A stretch of DNA of 64,000 bases from Agrostemma githago (GCA_958450325.1 OY288254.1:32063577-32127576); one strand, 5' to 3'. Positions 52,194 through 63,762 are shown, counted from the first letter of the stretch. A program made the numbers and translations. The notes: generated by a model not told the origin, from the letters alone.

Positions 52194-52248
52194 ACAGTCC
52201 CAAAATGGGGACTGTTCAAGAATTACTCCTAACAAGTAATTCTTGAAC
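52194..52248. repeat. Two adjacent perfect hairpins
   Basis: ACAGTCCC and GGGACTGT pair across a 6-base loop (52194-52215). GTTCAAGAATTACT and AGTAATTCTTGAAC pair across 7 bases (52214-52248). The two stems share two bases. They follow directly on the longer inverted repeat. Function unknown. Confidence 0.8.
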
Positions 52249-52334
52249 GGGTACTAGGTAGGTCTGAGTAGATGTATAACATGTCTTACCAACAATACAT
52301 AACCTAAACTGTAAACAACAACAATCATGTATCA

Positions 52335-53331
52335 TTAGTAGTAGTAGTAGTAGTAGATTAGTAGTATTAGTAGTAGTAGTAGTAGTAGAAGATTAGTAAT
52401 ATTATTAGTAGTAGCTAAGTAGTATTAGTAGTAGTAGTAGATTAGTAGTAGTGGTGGTAGTATTATTAGTAGTAGATTAGTAGTAGTAGTATTATTAGTA
52501 GTTAAGTAGTATTAGTAGTAGTAGATTAGTAGTAGTGGTGGTGGTAGTAGTAGTATTAGTAGTAGATTAGTAGTAGTGGTGGTAGTAGTAGTAGTAAATT
52601 AGTAGTAGTAGTAGTAGTAGATTAGTAGTATTATTAGTAGTAGTTAAGTAGTATTAGTAGTAGTATATTAGTAGTATTAGTAGTAAGAGTAGTAGAAGAA
52701 GAAGAAGATTAGTAGTATTAGTAGTAGTAGTTAAGTAGTATTAGTAGTAGTAGTAGTAGATTAGTAGTGGTGATAGTAGTAGTACTAGTAGTAGATTAGT
52801 AGTAGTAGTAGTACATTAGTAGTAGTAGTAGTAGTAGTAGTAGTAGATTAGTAGTATTATTAGTAGTAGTTAAGTAGTATTAGTAGTAGTAGATTAGTGG
52901 TAGTATATTAGTAGTATTAGTAGTAGTAGTAGAAGATTAGTAGTAATTAAGTAGTATTAGTAGTAGTAGTAGATTAATAATAGTGGTGGTAGTAGTAGTA
53001 TTAGTAGTAGATTAGTAGTAGTAAATTAGTAGTATTAGTAGTATTATTAGTAGTTAAGTAGTATTAGTAGTAGTAGATTAGTGGTAGTATATTAGTAGTA
53101 TTAGTAGTATTATTAGTAGTTAAGTAGTATTAGTAGTAGTAGATTAGTGGTAGTATATTAGTAGTAGTAGTAGTAGTGGTAGTAGATTAGTAGTATTATT
53201 AGTAGTAGTTAAGTAGTATTAGTAGTAGTAGTAGATTAATAGTAGTGGTGGTAGTAGTATTAGTAGTAGATTAGTAGTAGTAGTTAAGTGGTATTAGTAG
53301 TAGTAAATTAGTGGTAGTATATTAGTAGTAA
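52335..53331. repeat. TAG/AGT trinucleotide-rich minisatellite, about 1 kb
   Basis: About 1 kb of TAG repeats broken into blocks by ATTAGTAG, TTAAGTAG, GGTGGTAG and TATATTAG, with longer recurrent phrases such as AGTAGTATTATTAGTAGT followed by TAAGTAGTATTAG. The phrase-level repetition shows that blocks were duplicated by slippage or unequal exchange, not only base by base. In the inferred leader intron of the transposase. On the plus strand TAG is a stop in one frame and no gene is present. Confidence 0.95.
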
Positions 53332-53335
53332 GTTA

Positions 53336-53430
53336 TACTCCCTCCGGACACTATTTTTCGCCCCACTAGCTCAATATATGTGAGGAGTATTTTAATGAAG
53401 TGGGGCAAAAAATAGTGTCCGGAGGGAGTA
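53336..53430. mobile_element. Stowaway-type MITE (91 bp) nested in the CACTA element
   Basis: Terminal inverted repeats of about 29 bp start CTCCCTCCGGACACTATTTT and end with the complement (AAATAGTGTCCGGAGGGAG). They differ at one base and are flanked on both sides by TA (53336-53337, 53429-53430), the Tc1/mariner target duplication. CTCCCTCCG ends are the Stowaway signature. No coding capacity. The insertion is younger than the host transposon copy or lineage, and lies just past the TAG repeat. Confidence 0.92.
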
Positions 53431-54441
53431 TAAGTTTAGTGAATTTTTATGAGAGATCGTCTCTCTAAAATTTTTATGATATACTCCAATATATATAGAT
53501 ATAGAGAGATCGAGGTCACACTTGATCAAATGAATGGGAGTGTAAATGTATAATGGAAAAACCATGCATATCATGTTTGGAGTTGGGTTATGTAAGAAAA
53601 TGACTTCCAAAGGGGTTGCATTGCATATACTCTATCATTTGTTGGTGATTAAGATATTTAATTAATTACCGGTAATGGCCTTTCTTTTTAAGGTGGTGGG
53701 TTGGTTAGGTATATTTTAACTAAGTTTTGTTTAACCTTATTTAGTTAATTTTTTTCATTTAGTTCAGTTTAGTTCAATTCATCTTCATTAGATTCAAGTC
53801 GGCTCAGTCTTGTTGTTAGTACAATTACTTCCTCTTTTCATCTCGATTATTTATATATTATTTTATTTTTTCAGTTCAATTATATTCAACTTCAACTCCA
53901 ATTAGTTTGATACAATTCAATTCACACTCACTCACTTCACATTACAATTCAATTTCATCTATTCAATACGGAGCATCATTGCATCCAATTCAGTACGTAC
54001 TGTCTGTACTTGTTTATAATGCTCAAGGCGTCGTAGTATACTAGTATCATTGTATTTTATTCATCGAGATTTGATAATTAAGTCTAGTCTTAAATTATTG
54101 AAGCCGCATCATGATTTCCCATGTACATAATCAATTAAACAACAATTGGTAATTAATTAATTAATTAATTAAGAATGATGATGCAGGTATGTATGTGCGC
54201 TTAAACAAATATTGCACTGATATCGGGATTATTATTGCAGATCACAAAATATATAGTTGACCTTAGTTTGCTTCAATATATTGGATCTGAGAGGACAATT
54301 CATTCATTTTGTAATAGTATTTCATTTGGAGTTTCAGTTCAACACAACCAACAACAACAAACCACAACAATAACCTAATCAACAATAACATTAACAATAT
54401 CAATAACAAATATTTTAAAAAAATTAACAGTTTTAACATAC
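53431..54441. other. AT-rich non-coding stretch of the inferred leader intron
   Basis: No convincing gene. About 53700-53990 is a degenerate TTCAATTCA/TTCAGTTTAG-type low-complexity stretch. About 54148-54172 is a (TTAA)n-like run. About 54340-54430 is rich in AACAACAA. Open frames here are short and lack recognisable domains. Confidence 0.7.
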
Positions 54442-54672
54442 TTTGATGCAGAAAAGACGGAAAAAAGAAACGAAGATGAGGAGGGCGCGCGGCAAGGGGG
54501 ATGGCAAGGCAGTGGAAGGGCGCGCCGGCAGTGGCGCCGGCGGTGGATTTCGTCGCCGGTGGATGTCGTCGCCGGCCGGTGGGGAAGACGGGAAGGGGGA
54601 GGGAAATTGGGTAGATTAGGGTTTAGGGGAATCGATTTGGGGAAATCGATTTGGGGAAATTGATTTGGGCTG
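54442..54672 (-). other. Probable 5' leader exon of the transposon transcript
   Basis: On the minus strand this stretch is C/T-rich and much more GC-rich than its surroundings, contains AAACCCTAATC (common near plant start regions), and ends CATCAAA followed by GTATGTT, a plausible splice donor at 54441. At its upstream edge are three tandem 13-14-bp copies like GGGGAAATCGATTT (plus strand, 54623-54670). It begins about 30 bases from the TATA box. A leader exon followed by an intron of about 2.7 kb into the transposase ATG region would fit En/Spm-like gene layout. Exact start and acceptor are not determined. Confidence 0.5.
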
Positions 54673-54697
54673 TTTATTTATGTGTCCGCGTCTTTTT

Positions 54698-54707
54698 TTT
54701 TATATAT
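54698..54707 (-). promoter_or_regulatory. Candidate TATA box of the transposon promoter
   Basis: On the minus strand the sequence reads CCATATATAAAAAAAAAGAC, a good plant TATA box. It sits at the inner edge of the right subterminal repeats, so protein binding to those repeats could influence transcription, as known for TNPA in En/Spm. Predicted start about 54672. Confidence 0.6.
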
Positions 54708-54714
54708 GGAATAC

Positions 54715-55031
54715 TCTGCAGCGGACAATCCCACGCAAGATCCGCCGCGAGTCAGCATATATGCGTCGGATTTTCCGCCACATAGCAGGATTAATTTTTA
54801 TAATTAAACGTCCCCCCTGCGTCGGTATAAGGTATACTATGCGGCGGATTTTCCGCCGCATAATTGAGCGCGAAACTCCCCTCCTTGGGCGCCCTTACCC
54901 TGCGTCCATTTTGCGTGGGGTATTCCCACGCAAGTCATTCGCGTCGCCTAATCCGACGCAAATCCGACGTGATCAGAAACATGTGTCGGATAATTAGTCT
55001 GCCGCAAAACGTCCGCCGCAATTTCATCTGC
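54715..55031. repeat. Right subterminal region: clustered short palindromes
   Basis: Contains GCGGCGGATTTTCCGCCGC (about 54840), GCGTCGGATTTTCCGCC (about 54763), GCGTGGGGTATTCCCACGC (about 54913), CGTCGCCTAATCCGACGC (about 54945), and single halves such as GATCCGCCGCG, TGTCGGATAATTAG and CGTCCGCCGC. The same motif family fills the left end, in both the GCGGCGG, GCGTCGG and GCGTGGG versions. Candidate binding sites for the TNP1-like protein. A long open frame across here on the plus strand is spurious. Confidence 0.82.
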
Positions 55032-55042
55032 TTTTTGTAGTG
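55032..55042. repeat. Right terminal inverted repeat of the CACTA element
   Basis: TTTTTGTAGTG, the exact complement of the left terminus. It is followed by GCCAATACCCTC, where the host satellite resumes. Confidence 0.95.
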
Positions 55043-55282
55043 GCCAATACCCTCTTAGGGTTCAGTTTGTTGCGGGGTTAGTGACCTTGAATAAGGAAAA
55101 GGGTTTAGGGTTGGATTAGGCGGAGCCGTGAAGCGGGTCCGCCTAATCCAACCCTAAACCCTTTTCCGTCCCGTCTTATGCTGTACCCTACTCTTAAGGT
55201 TCAGTGCCCCACCTTTGAATCACATTCACGACAGGGTTCACCAATACCCTCTTAGGGTTCAGTTTGTTGCGGGTTTAGTGAC

Positions 55283-58200
55283 CTTGAATAAGGAAAAGGG
55301 TTTAGGGTTGGATTAGGCGGACCCGCAAAGCGGGTCCGCCTAATCCAACCCTAAACCCTTTTCCGTCCTTGAATAAGGAAAAGGGTTTAGGGTTGGATTA
55401 GGCGGAGCCGCGAAGCGCGTTCGCCTAATCCAACCCTAAACCCTTTTCCGTCCCGTCTTATGCAGTACCCTACTATTAAGGTTCAGTTCCCCATCTTTGA
55501 ATCACATCCACAACAGGGTTTACCAATACCCTCTTAGGGTTAAGTTTGTTGCGGGTTTAGTGACCACGAATAAGGAAAAGGGTTTAGGGTTGGATTAGGC
55601 GGAGCCGCGAAGCGTGTTCGCCTAATCCAACCCTAAACCCTTTTCCGTCCCGTCTTACGCAGTACCCTACTCTTAAGGTTCAGTGCCCCATCTTTGAATC
55701 ACATCCACGACAGGGTTCACCAATACCCTCTTAGGGTTCAGTTTGTTGCGGGTTTAGTGACCATGAATAAGGAAAAGGGTATAGGGTTGGATTAGGCGGA
55801 GCCGCGAAGCGGGTCCGCCTAATCCAACCCTAAACCCTTTTCCGTCCCGTATTATGCAGTACCCTACTCTTAAGGTTCAGTGCCCCATCTTTGAATCACA
55901 TCCACGACAGGGTTCAGCAATACCCTCTTAGGGTTCAGTTTGTTGCGGGTTTAGTGACCTTGAATAAGGAAAAGGGTTTAGGGTTGGATTAGGCGGAGCC
56001 GCGAAGCAGGTCCGCCTAATCCAACCCTAAACCCTTTTCCGTCCCGTATTATGCAGTACCCTACTCTTAAGGTTCAGTGCCCCATCTTTGAATCACATCC
56101 ACGAAAGGGTTCACCAATACCCTCTTAGGGTTCAGTTTTTTGCGGGTTTAGTGACCTTGAATAAGGAAAAGGGTTTAGGGTTGGATTAGGCGGAGCCGCG
56201 AAGTGGGTCCGCCTAATCCAACCCTAAACCCTTTTCCGTCCCGTCTTACGCAGTACCCTACTCTTAAGGTTCAGTGCCCCATCTTTGAATCACATCCACA
56301 ACAGGGTTCACCAATACCCTCTTAGGGTTCAGTTTGTTGCGGGTTTAGTGACCATGAATAAGGAAAAGGGTTTAGGGTTGGATTAGGCGGAGCCGCGAAG
56401 CGGGTCCGCCTAATCCAACCCTAAACCCTTTTCCGTCCCGTATTATGCAGTACCCTACTCTTAAGGTTCAGTGCCCCATCTTTGAATCACATCCACGACA
56501 GGGTTCAGCAATACCCTCTTAGGGTTCAGTTTGTTGCGGGTTTAGTGACCTTGAATAAGGAAAAGGGTTTAGGGTTGGATTAGGCGGAGCCGCGAAGCAG
56601 GTCCGCCTAATCCAACCCTAAACCCTTTTCCGTCCCGTATTATGCAGTACCCTACTCTTAAGGTTCAGTGCCCCATCTTTGAATCACATCCACGAAAGGG
56701 TTCACCAATACCCTCTTAGGGTTCAGTTTTTTGCGGGTTTAGTGACCTTGAATAAGGAAAAGGGTTTAGGGTTGGATTAGGCGGAGCCGCGAAGTGGGTC
56801 CGCCTAATCCAACCCTAAACCCTTTTCCGTCCCGTCTTACGCAGTACCCTACTCTTAAGGTTCAGTGCCCCATCTTTGAATCACATCCACGACAGGGTTC
56901 ACCAATACCCTCTTAGGGTTCAGTTTGTTGCGGGTTTAGTGACCATGAATAAGGAAAAGGGTTTAGGGTTGGATTAGGCGGAGCCGCGAAGCGGGTCCGC
57001 CTAATCCAACCCTAAACCCTTTTCCGTCCCGTATTATGCAGTACCCTACTCTTAAGGTTCAGTGCCCCATCTTTGAATCACATCCACGACAGGGTTCAGC
57101 AATACCCTCTTAGGGTTCAGTTTGTTGCGGGTTTAGTGACCTTGAATAAGGAAAAGGGTTTAGGGTTGGATTAGGCGGAGCCGCGAAGCAGGTCCGCCTA
57201 ATTCAACCCTAAACCCTTTTCCGTCCCGTATTATGCAGTACCCTACTCTTAAGGTTCAGTGCCCCATCTTTGAATCACATCCACGAAAGGGTTCACCAAT
57301 ACCCTCTTAGGGTTCAGTTTTTTGCGGGTTTAGTGACCTTGAATAAGGAAAAGGGTTTAGGGTTGGATTAGGCGGAGCCGCGAAGTGGGTCCGCCTAATC
57401 CAACCCTAAACCCTTTTCCCTCCCGTCTTACGCAGTACCCTACTCTTAAGGTTCAGTGCCCCATCTTTGAATCACATCCACAACAGGGTTCACCAATACC
57501 CTCTTAGGGTTCAGTTTGTTGCGGGTTTAGTGACCATGAATAAGGAAAAGGGTTTAGGGTTGGATTAGGCGGAGCCGCGAAGCGGGTCCACCTAATCCAA
57601 CCCTAAACCCTTTTCCGTCCCATATTATGCAGTACCCTACTCTTAAGGTTCAGTGCCCCATCTTTGAATCACATCCACGACAGGGTTCAGCAATACCCTC
57701 TTAGGGTTCAGTTTGTTGCGGGTTTAGTGACCTTGAATAAGGAAAAGGGTTTAGGGTTGGATTAGGCGGAGCCGCGAAGCAGGTCCGCCTAATCCAACCC
57801 TAAACCCTTTTCCGTCCCGTATTATGCAGTACCCTACTCTTAAGGTTCAGTGCCCCATCTTTGAATCACATCCACGACAGGGTTCACCGATACCCTCTTA
57901 GGGTTCAGTTTGTTGAGGGTATAGTGACCTTGAATAAGGAAAAGGGTTTAGGGTTGGATTAGGCGGAGCCGCGAAGCAGGTCCGCCTAATCCAACCCTAA
58001 ACCCTTTTCCATCCCGTCTTATGCAGTACCCTACTCTTAAGGTTCAGTGCCCCATCTTTGAATCACATCCACGACAGGGTTCACCGATACCCTCTTAGGG
58101 TTCAGTTTGTTGAGGGTATAGTGACCTTGAATAAGGAAAAGGGTTTAGGGTTGGATTAGGCGAAGCCGCGAAGCGCGTTCGCCTAATCCAACCCTAAACC

Positions 58201-59701
58201 CTTTTCCGTCCCGTCTTATGCAGTACCCTACTATTAAGGTTCAGTTTCCCATCTTTGAATCACATCCACAACAGGGTTTACCAATACCCTCTTAGGGTTC
58301 AGTTTGTTGCGGGGTTAGTGACCTTGAATAAGGAAAAGGGTTTAGGGTTGGATTAGGCGGAGCCGTGAAGCGGGTCCGCCTAATCCAACCCTAAACCCTT
58401 TTCCGTCCCGTATTATGCAGTACCCTACTCTTAAGGTTCAGTGCCCCATCTTTGAATCACATCCACGACAGGGTTCAGCAATACCCTCTTAGGGTTCAGT
58501 TTGTTGCGGGTTTAGTGACCTTGAATAAGGAAAAGGGTTTAGGGTTGGATTAGGCGGAGCCGCGAAGCAGGTCCGCCTAATCCAACCCTAAACCCTTTTC
58601 CGTCCCGTATTATGCAGTACCCTCTTCTTAAGGTTCAGTGCCCCATCTTTGAATCACATCCACGAAAGGGTTCACCAATACCCTCTTAGGGTTCAGTTTT
58701 TTGCGGGTTTAGTGACCTTGAATAAGGAAAAGGGTTTAGGGTTGGATTAGGCGGAGCCGCGAAGTGGGTCCGCCTAATCCAACCCTAAACCCTTTTCCGT
58801 CCCGTCTTACGCAGTACCCTACTCTTAAGGTTCAGTGCCCCATCTTTGAATCACATCCACGACAGGGTTCACCAATACCCTCTTAGGGTTCAGTTTGTTG
58901 CGGGTTTAGTGACCATGAATAAGGAAAAGGGTTTAGGGTTGGATTAGGCGGAGCCGCGAAGCGGGTCCGCCTAATCCAACCCTAAACCCTTTTCCGTCCC
59001 GTATTATGCAGTACCCTACTCTTAAGGTTCAGTGCCCCATCTTTGAATCACATCCACGACAGGGTTCACCAATACCCTCTTAGGTTTCAGTTTGTTGCGG
59101 GTTTAGTGACCTTGAATAAGGAAAAGGGTTTAGGGTTGGATTAGGCGGAGCCGCGAAGCAGGTCCGCCTAATCCAACCCTAAACCCTTTTCCATCCCGTC
59201 TTATGCAGTACCCTACTCTTAAGGTTCAGTGCCCCATCTTTGAATCACATCCACGACAGGGTTCACCGATACCCTCTTAGGGTTCAGTTTGTTGAGGGTA
59301 TAGTGACCTTGAATAAGGAAAAGGGTTTAGGGTTGGATTAGGCGAAGCCGCGAAGCGCGTTCGCCTAATCCAACCCTAAACCCTTTTCCGTCCCATCTTA
59401 TGCAGTACCCTACTATTAAGGTTCAGTTTCCCATCTTTGAATCACATCCACAACAGGGTTTACCAATACCCTCTTAGGGTTCAGTTTGTTGCGGGGTTAG
59501 TGACCTTGAATAAGGAAAAGGGTTTAGGGTTGGATTAGGCGGAGCCGTGAAGCGGGTCCGCCTAATCCAACCCTAAACCCTTTTCCGTCCCGTCTTATGC
59601 AGTACCCTACTCTTAAGGTTCAGTGCCCCATCTTTGAATCACATCCACGACAGGGTTCAGCAATACCCTCTTAGGGTTCAGTTTGTTGCGGGTTTAGTGA
59701 C
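55283..59701. repeat. 4,419-bp higher-order repeat distance in the right array
   Basis: The short palindromic monomer recurs at 55292 and 59711, and the following TACTATTAAGGTTCAGTTCC monomer at 55471 and 59890. Both are exactly 4,419 bp apart, i.e. 22 full monomers plus one 85-bp monomer. Monomers just after each marker agree (TTAAGTTTGTT with GACCACGAATAAGG, then GAAGCGTGTTCGCC). A further TACTATTAAGG block at 62845 is 15 monomers on but without the short monomer. Confidence 0.78.
55292..55364. repeat. Perfect 35-bp-arm palindrome with AAA loop, in a short monomer
   Basis: Arms 55292-55326 and 55330-55364 are exact reverse complements with an AAA loop. The centre reads GGCGGACCCGCAAAGCGGGTCCGCC. 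It is an 85-bp short monomer ending CCGTCCTTGAATAAGG. A second copy is at 59711-59783. The usual left arm has GAGCC at this point; here it is GACCC, which pairs fully with the right arm, so the change runs opposite to that in the TTTC-loop monomers. Confidence 0.92.
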
Positions 59702-62700
59702 CTTGAATAAGGAAAAGGGTTTAGGGTTGGATTAGGCGGACCCGCAAAGCGGGTCCGCCTAATCCAACCCTAAACCCTTTTCCGTCCTTGAATAAGGAAA
59801 AGGGTTTAGGGTTGGATTAGGCGGAGCCGCGAAGCGCGTTCGCCTAATCCAACCCTAAACCCTTTTCCGTCCCGTCTTATGCAGTACCCTACTATTAAGG
59901 TTCAGTTCCCCATCTTTGAATCACATCCACAACAGGGTTTACCAATACCCTCTTAGGGTTAAGTTTGTTGCGGGTTTAGTGACCACGAATAAGGAAAAGG
60001 GTTTAGGGTTGGATTAGGCGGAGCCGCGAAGCGTGTTCGCCTAATCCAACCCTAAACCCTTTTCCGTCCCGTCTTACGCAGTACCCTACTCTTAAGGTTC
60101 AGTGCCCCATCTTTGAATCACATCCACGACAGGGTTCACCAATACCCTCTTAGGGTTCAGTTTGTTGCGGGTTTAGTGACCATGAATAAGGAAAAGGGTT
60201 TAGGGTTGGATTAGGCGGAGCCGCGAAGCGGGTCCGCCTAATCCAACCCTAAACCCTTTTCCGTCCCGTATTATGCAGTACCCTACTCTTAAGGTTCAGT
60301 GCCCCATCTTTGAATCACATCCACGACAGGGTTCAGCAATACCCTCTTAGGGTTCAGTTTGTTGCGGGTTTAGTGACCTTGAATAAGGAAAAGGGTTTAG
60401 GGTTGGATTAGGCGGAGCCGCGAAGCAGGTCCGCCTAATTCAACCCTAAACCCTTTTCCGTCCCGTATTATGCAGTACCCTACTCTTAAGGTTCAGTGCC
60501 CCATCTTTGAATCACATCCACGAAAGGGTTCACCAATACCCTCTTAGGGTTCAGTTTTTTGCGGGTTTAGTGACCTTGAATAAGGAAAAGGGTTTAGGGT
60601 TGGATTAGGCGGAGCCGCGAAGTGGGTCCGCCTAATCCAACCCTAAACCCTTTTCCCTCCCGTCTTACGCAGTACCCTACTCTTAAGGTTCAGTGCCCCA
60701 TCTTTGAATCACATCCACAACAGGGTTCAGCAATACCCTCTTAGGGTTCAGTTTGTTGCGGGTTTAGTGACCATGAATAAGGAAAAGGGTTTAGGGTTGG
60801 ATTAGGCGGAGCCGCGAAGCGGGTCCGCCTAATCCAACCCTAAACCCTTTTCCGTCCCGTATTATGCAGTACCCTACTCTTAAGGTTCAGTGCCCCATCT
60901 TTGAATCACATCCACGACAGGGTTCAGCAATACCCTCTTAGGGTTTAGTTTGTTGCGGGTTTAGTGACCTTGAATAAGGAAAAGGGTTTAGGGTTGGATT
61001 AGGCGGAGCCGCGAAGCAGGTCCGCCTAATCCAACCCTAAACCCTTTTCCGTCCCGTATTATGCAGTACCCTACTCTTAAGGTTCAGTGCCCCATCTTTG
61101 AATCACATCCACGACAGGGTTCAGCAATACCCTCTTAGGGTTCAGTTTGTTGCGGGTTTAGTGACCTTGAATAAGGAAAAGGGTTTAGGGTTGGATTAGG
61201 CGGAGCCGCGAAGCAGGTCCGCCTAATCCAACCCTAAACCCTTTTCCGTCCCGTATTATGCAGTACCCTACTCTTAAGGTTCAGTGCCCCATCTTTGAAT
61301 CACATCCACGACAGGGTTCACCGATACCCTCTTAGGGTTCAGTTTGTTGAGGGTATAGTGACCTTGAATAAGGAAAAGGGTTTAGGGTTGGATTAGGCGA
61401 AGCCGCGAAGCGCGTTCGCCTAATCCAACCCTAAACCCTTTTCCATCCTGTCTTATGCAGTACCCTACTATTAAGGTTCAGTTTCCCATCTTTGAATCAC
61501 ATCCACAACAGGGTTTACCAATACCCTCTTAGGGTTCAGTTTGTTGCGGGGTTAGTGACCTTGAATAAGGAAAAGGGTTTAGGGTTGGATTAGGCGGAGC
61601 CGTGAAGCGGGTCCGCCTAATCCAACCCTAAACCCTTTTCCGTCCCGTCTTATGCAGTACCCTACTCTTAAGGTTCAGTGCCCCACCTTTGAATCACATC
61701 CACGACAGGGTTCACCGATACCCTCTTAGGGTTCAGTTTGTTGCGGGTTTAGTGACCTTGAATAAGGAAAAGGGTTTAGGGTTGGATTAGGCGGAGCCGC
61801 GAAGCGGGTCCGCCTAATCCAACCCTAAACCCTTTTCCGTCCCGTATTATGCAGTACCCTACTCTTAAGGTTCAGTGCCCCATCTTTGAATCACATCCAC
61901 GACAGGGTTCACCAATACCCTCTTAGGGTTCAGTTTGTTGCGGGTTTAGTGACCTTGAATAAGGAAAAGGGTTTAGGGTTGGATTAGGCGGAGCCGCGAA
62001 GCGGGTCCGCCTAATCCAACCCTAAACCCTTTTCCGTCCCGTATTATGCAGTACCCTACTCTTAAGGTTCAGTGCCCCATCTTTGAATCACATCCACGAC
62101 AGGGTTCACCAATACCCTCTTAGGGTTCAGTTTGTTGCGGGTTTAGTGACCTTGAATAAGGAAAAGGGTTTAGGGTTGGATTAGGCGGAGCCGCGAAGCA
62201 GGTCCGCCTAATCCAACCCTAAACCCTTTTCCATCCCGTCTTATGCAGTACCCTACTCTTAAGGTTCAGTGCCCCATCTTTGAATCACATCCACGACAGG
62301 GTTCACCGATACCCTCTTAGGGTTCAGTTTGTTGAGGGTATAGTGACCTTGAATAAGGAAAAGGGTTTAGGGTTGGATTAGGCGAAGCCGCGAAGCGCGT
62401 TCGCCTAATCCAACCCTAAACCCTTTTCCGTCCCGTCTTATGCAGTACCCTACTATTAAGGTTCAGTTTCCCATCTTTGAATCACATCCATAACAGGGTT
62501 TACCAATACCCTCTTAGGGTTCAGTTTGTTGCGGGGTTAGTGACCTTGAATAAGGAAAAGGGTTTAGGGTTGGATTAGGCGGAGCCGTGAAGCGGGTCCG
62601 CCTAATCCAACCCTAAACCCTTTTCCGTCCCGTCTTATGCAGTACCCTACTCTTAAGGTTCAGTGCCCCACCTTTGAATCACATTCACGACAGGGTTCAC

Positions 62701-63762
62701 CAATACCCTCTTAGGGTTCAGTTTGTTGCGGGTTTAGTGACCTTGAATAAGGAAAAGGGTTTAGGGTTGGATTAGGCGGAGCCGCGAAGCGCGTTCACCT
62801 AATCCAACCCTAAACCCTTTTCCGTCCCGTCTTATGCAGTACCCTACTATTAAGGTTCAGTTCCCCATCTTTGAATCACATCCACAACAGGGTTTACCAA
62901 TACCCTCTTAGGGTTAAGTTTGTTGCGGGTTTAGTGACCACGAATAAGGAAAAGGGTTTAGGGTTGGATTAGGCGGAGCCGCGAAGCGCGTTCGCCTAAT
63001 CCAACCCTAATCCCTTTTCCGTCCCGTCTTACGCAGTACCCTACTCTTAAGGTTCAGTGCCCCATCTTTGAATCACATCCACGACAGGGTTCACCAATAC
63101 CCTCTTAGGGTTCAGTTTGTTGCGGGTTTAGTGACCATGAATAAGAAAAAGGGTTTAGGGTTGGATTAGGCGGAGCCGCGAAGCGGGTCCGCCTAATCCA
63201 ACCCTAAACCCTTTTCCGTCCCGTATTATGCAGTACCCTACTCTTAAGGTTCAGTGCCCCATCTTTGAATCACATCCACGACAGGGTTCACCAATACCCT
63301 CTTAGGGTTCAGTTTGTTGCGGGTTTAGTGACCATGAATAAGGAAAAGGGTTTAGGGTTGGATTAGGCGGAGCCGCGAAGCGGGTCCACCTAATCCAACC
63401 CTAAACCCTTTTCCGTCCCGTATTATGCAGTACCCTACTCTTAAGGTTCAGTGCCCCATCTTTGAATCACATCCACGACAGGGTTCACCAATACCCTCTT
63501 AGGGTTCAGTTTGTTGCGGGTTTAGTGACCTTGAATAAGGAAAAAAGGGTTTAGGGTTGGATTAGGCGGAGCCGCGAAGCAGGTCCGCCTAATCCAACCC
63601 TAAACCCTTTTCCATCCCGTCTTATGCAGTACCCTACTCTTAAGATTCAGTGCCCCATCTTTGAATCACATCCACGACAGGGTTCACCGATACCCTCTTA
63701 GGGTTCAGTTTGTTGAGGGTATAGTGACCTTGAATAAGGAAAAGGGTTTAGGGTTGGATTAG

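Larger units (their letters stand above)
45576..55042 (-). mobile_element. CACTA (En/Spm, CMC superfamily) DNA transposon with intact coding regions
   Basis: A 9,467-bp element inserted in the satellite. It has the canonical CACTA termini (CACTACAAAAA at the left, TTTTTGTAGTG at the right), subterminal regions rich in short GC palindromes, and two transposon genes on the minus strand: a TNP2-type transposase and a Transposase_24/TNP1-like protein. By gene orientation the 5' end of the element is at 55042. A 3-bp target duplication, usual for CACTA elements, is absent (ATC left, GCC right). Comparison with empty monomers shows about 14 bp of target missing. Both genes splice into open frames, so autonomy is plausible but not shown. 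Confidence 0.96.

Noticed and set aside
53392..53610. 72-residue minus-strand frame after the TAG repeat
   Set aside because: It overlaps the MITE and AT-rich DNA, with no recognisable domain or splice context.
54665..54997. 110-residue open frame on the plus strand at the right end
   Set aside because: It reads through the subterminal palindromes (repeated Arg-Arg-Ile-Phe-Arg from GCGGATTTTCCG). No domain; opposite to the real genes.
45573..55045. 3-bp target-site duplication at the CACTA ends
   Set aside because: The left flank is ATC and the right flank GCC. Shifting the borders to force CCA/CCA would break the CACTA termini.
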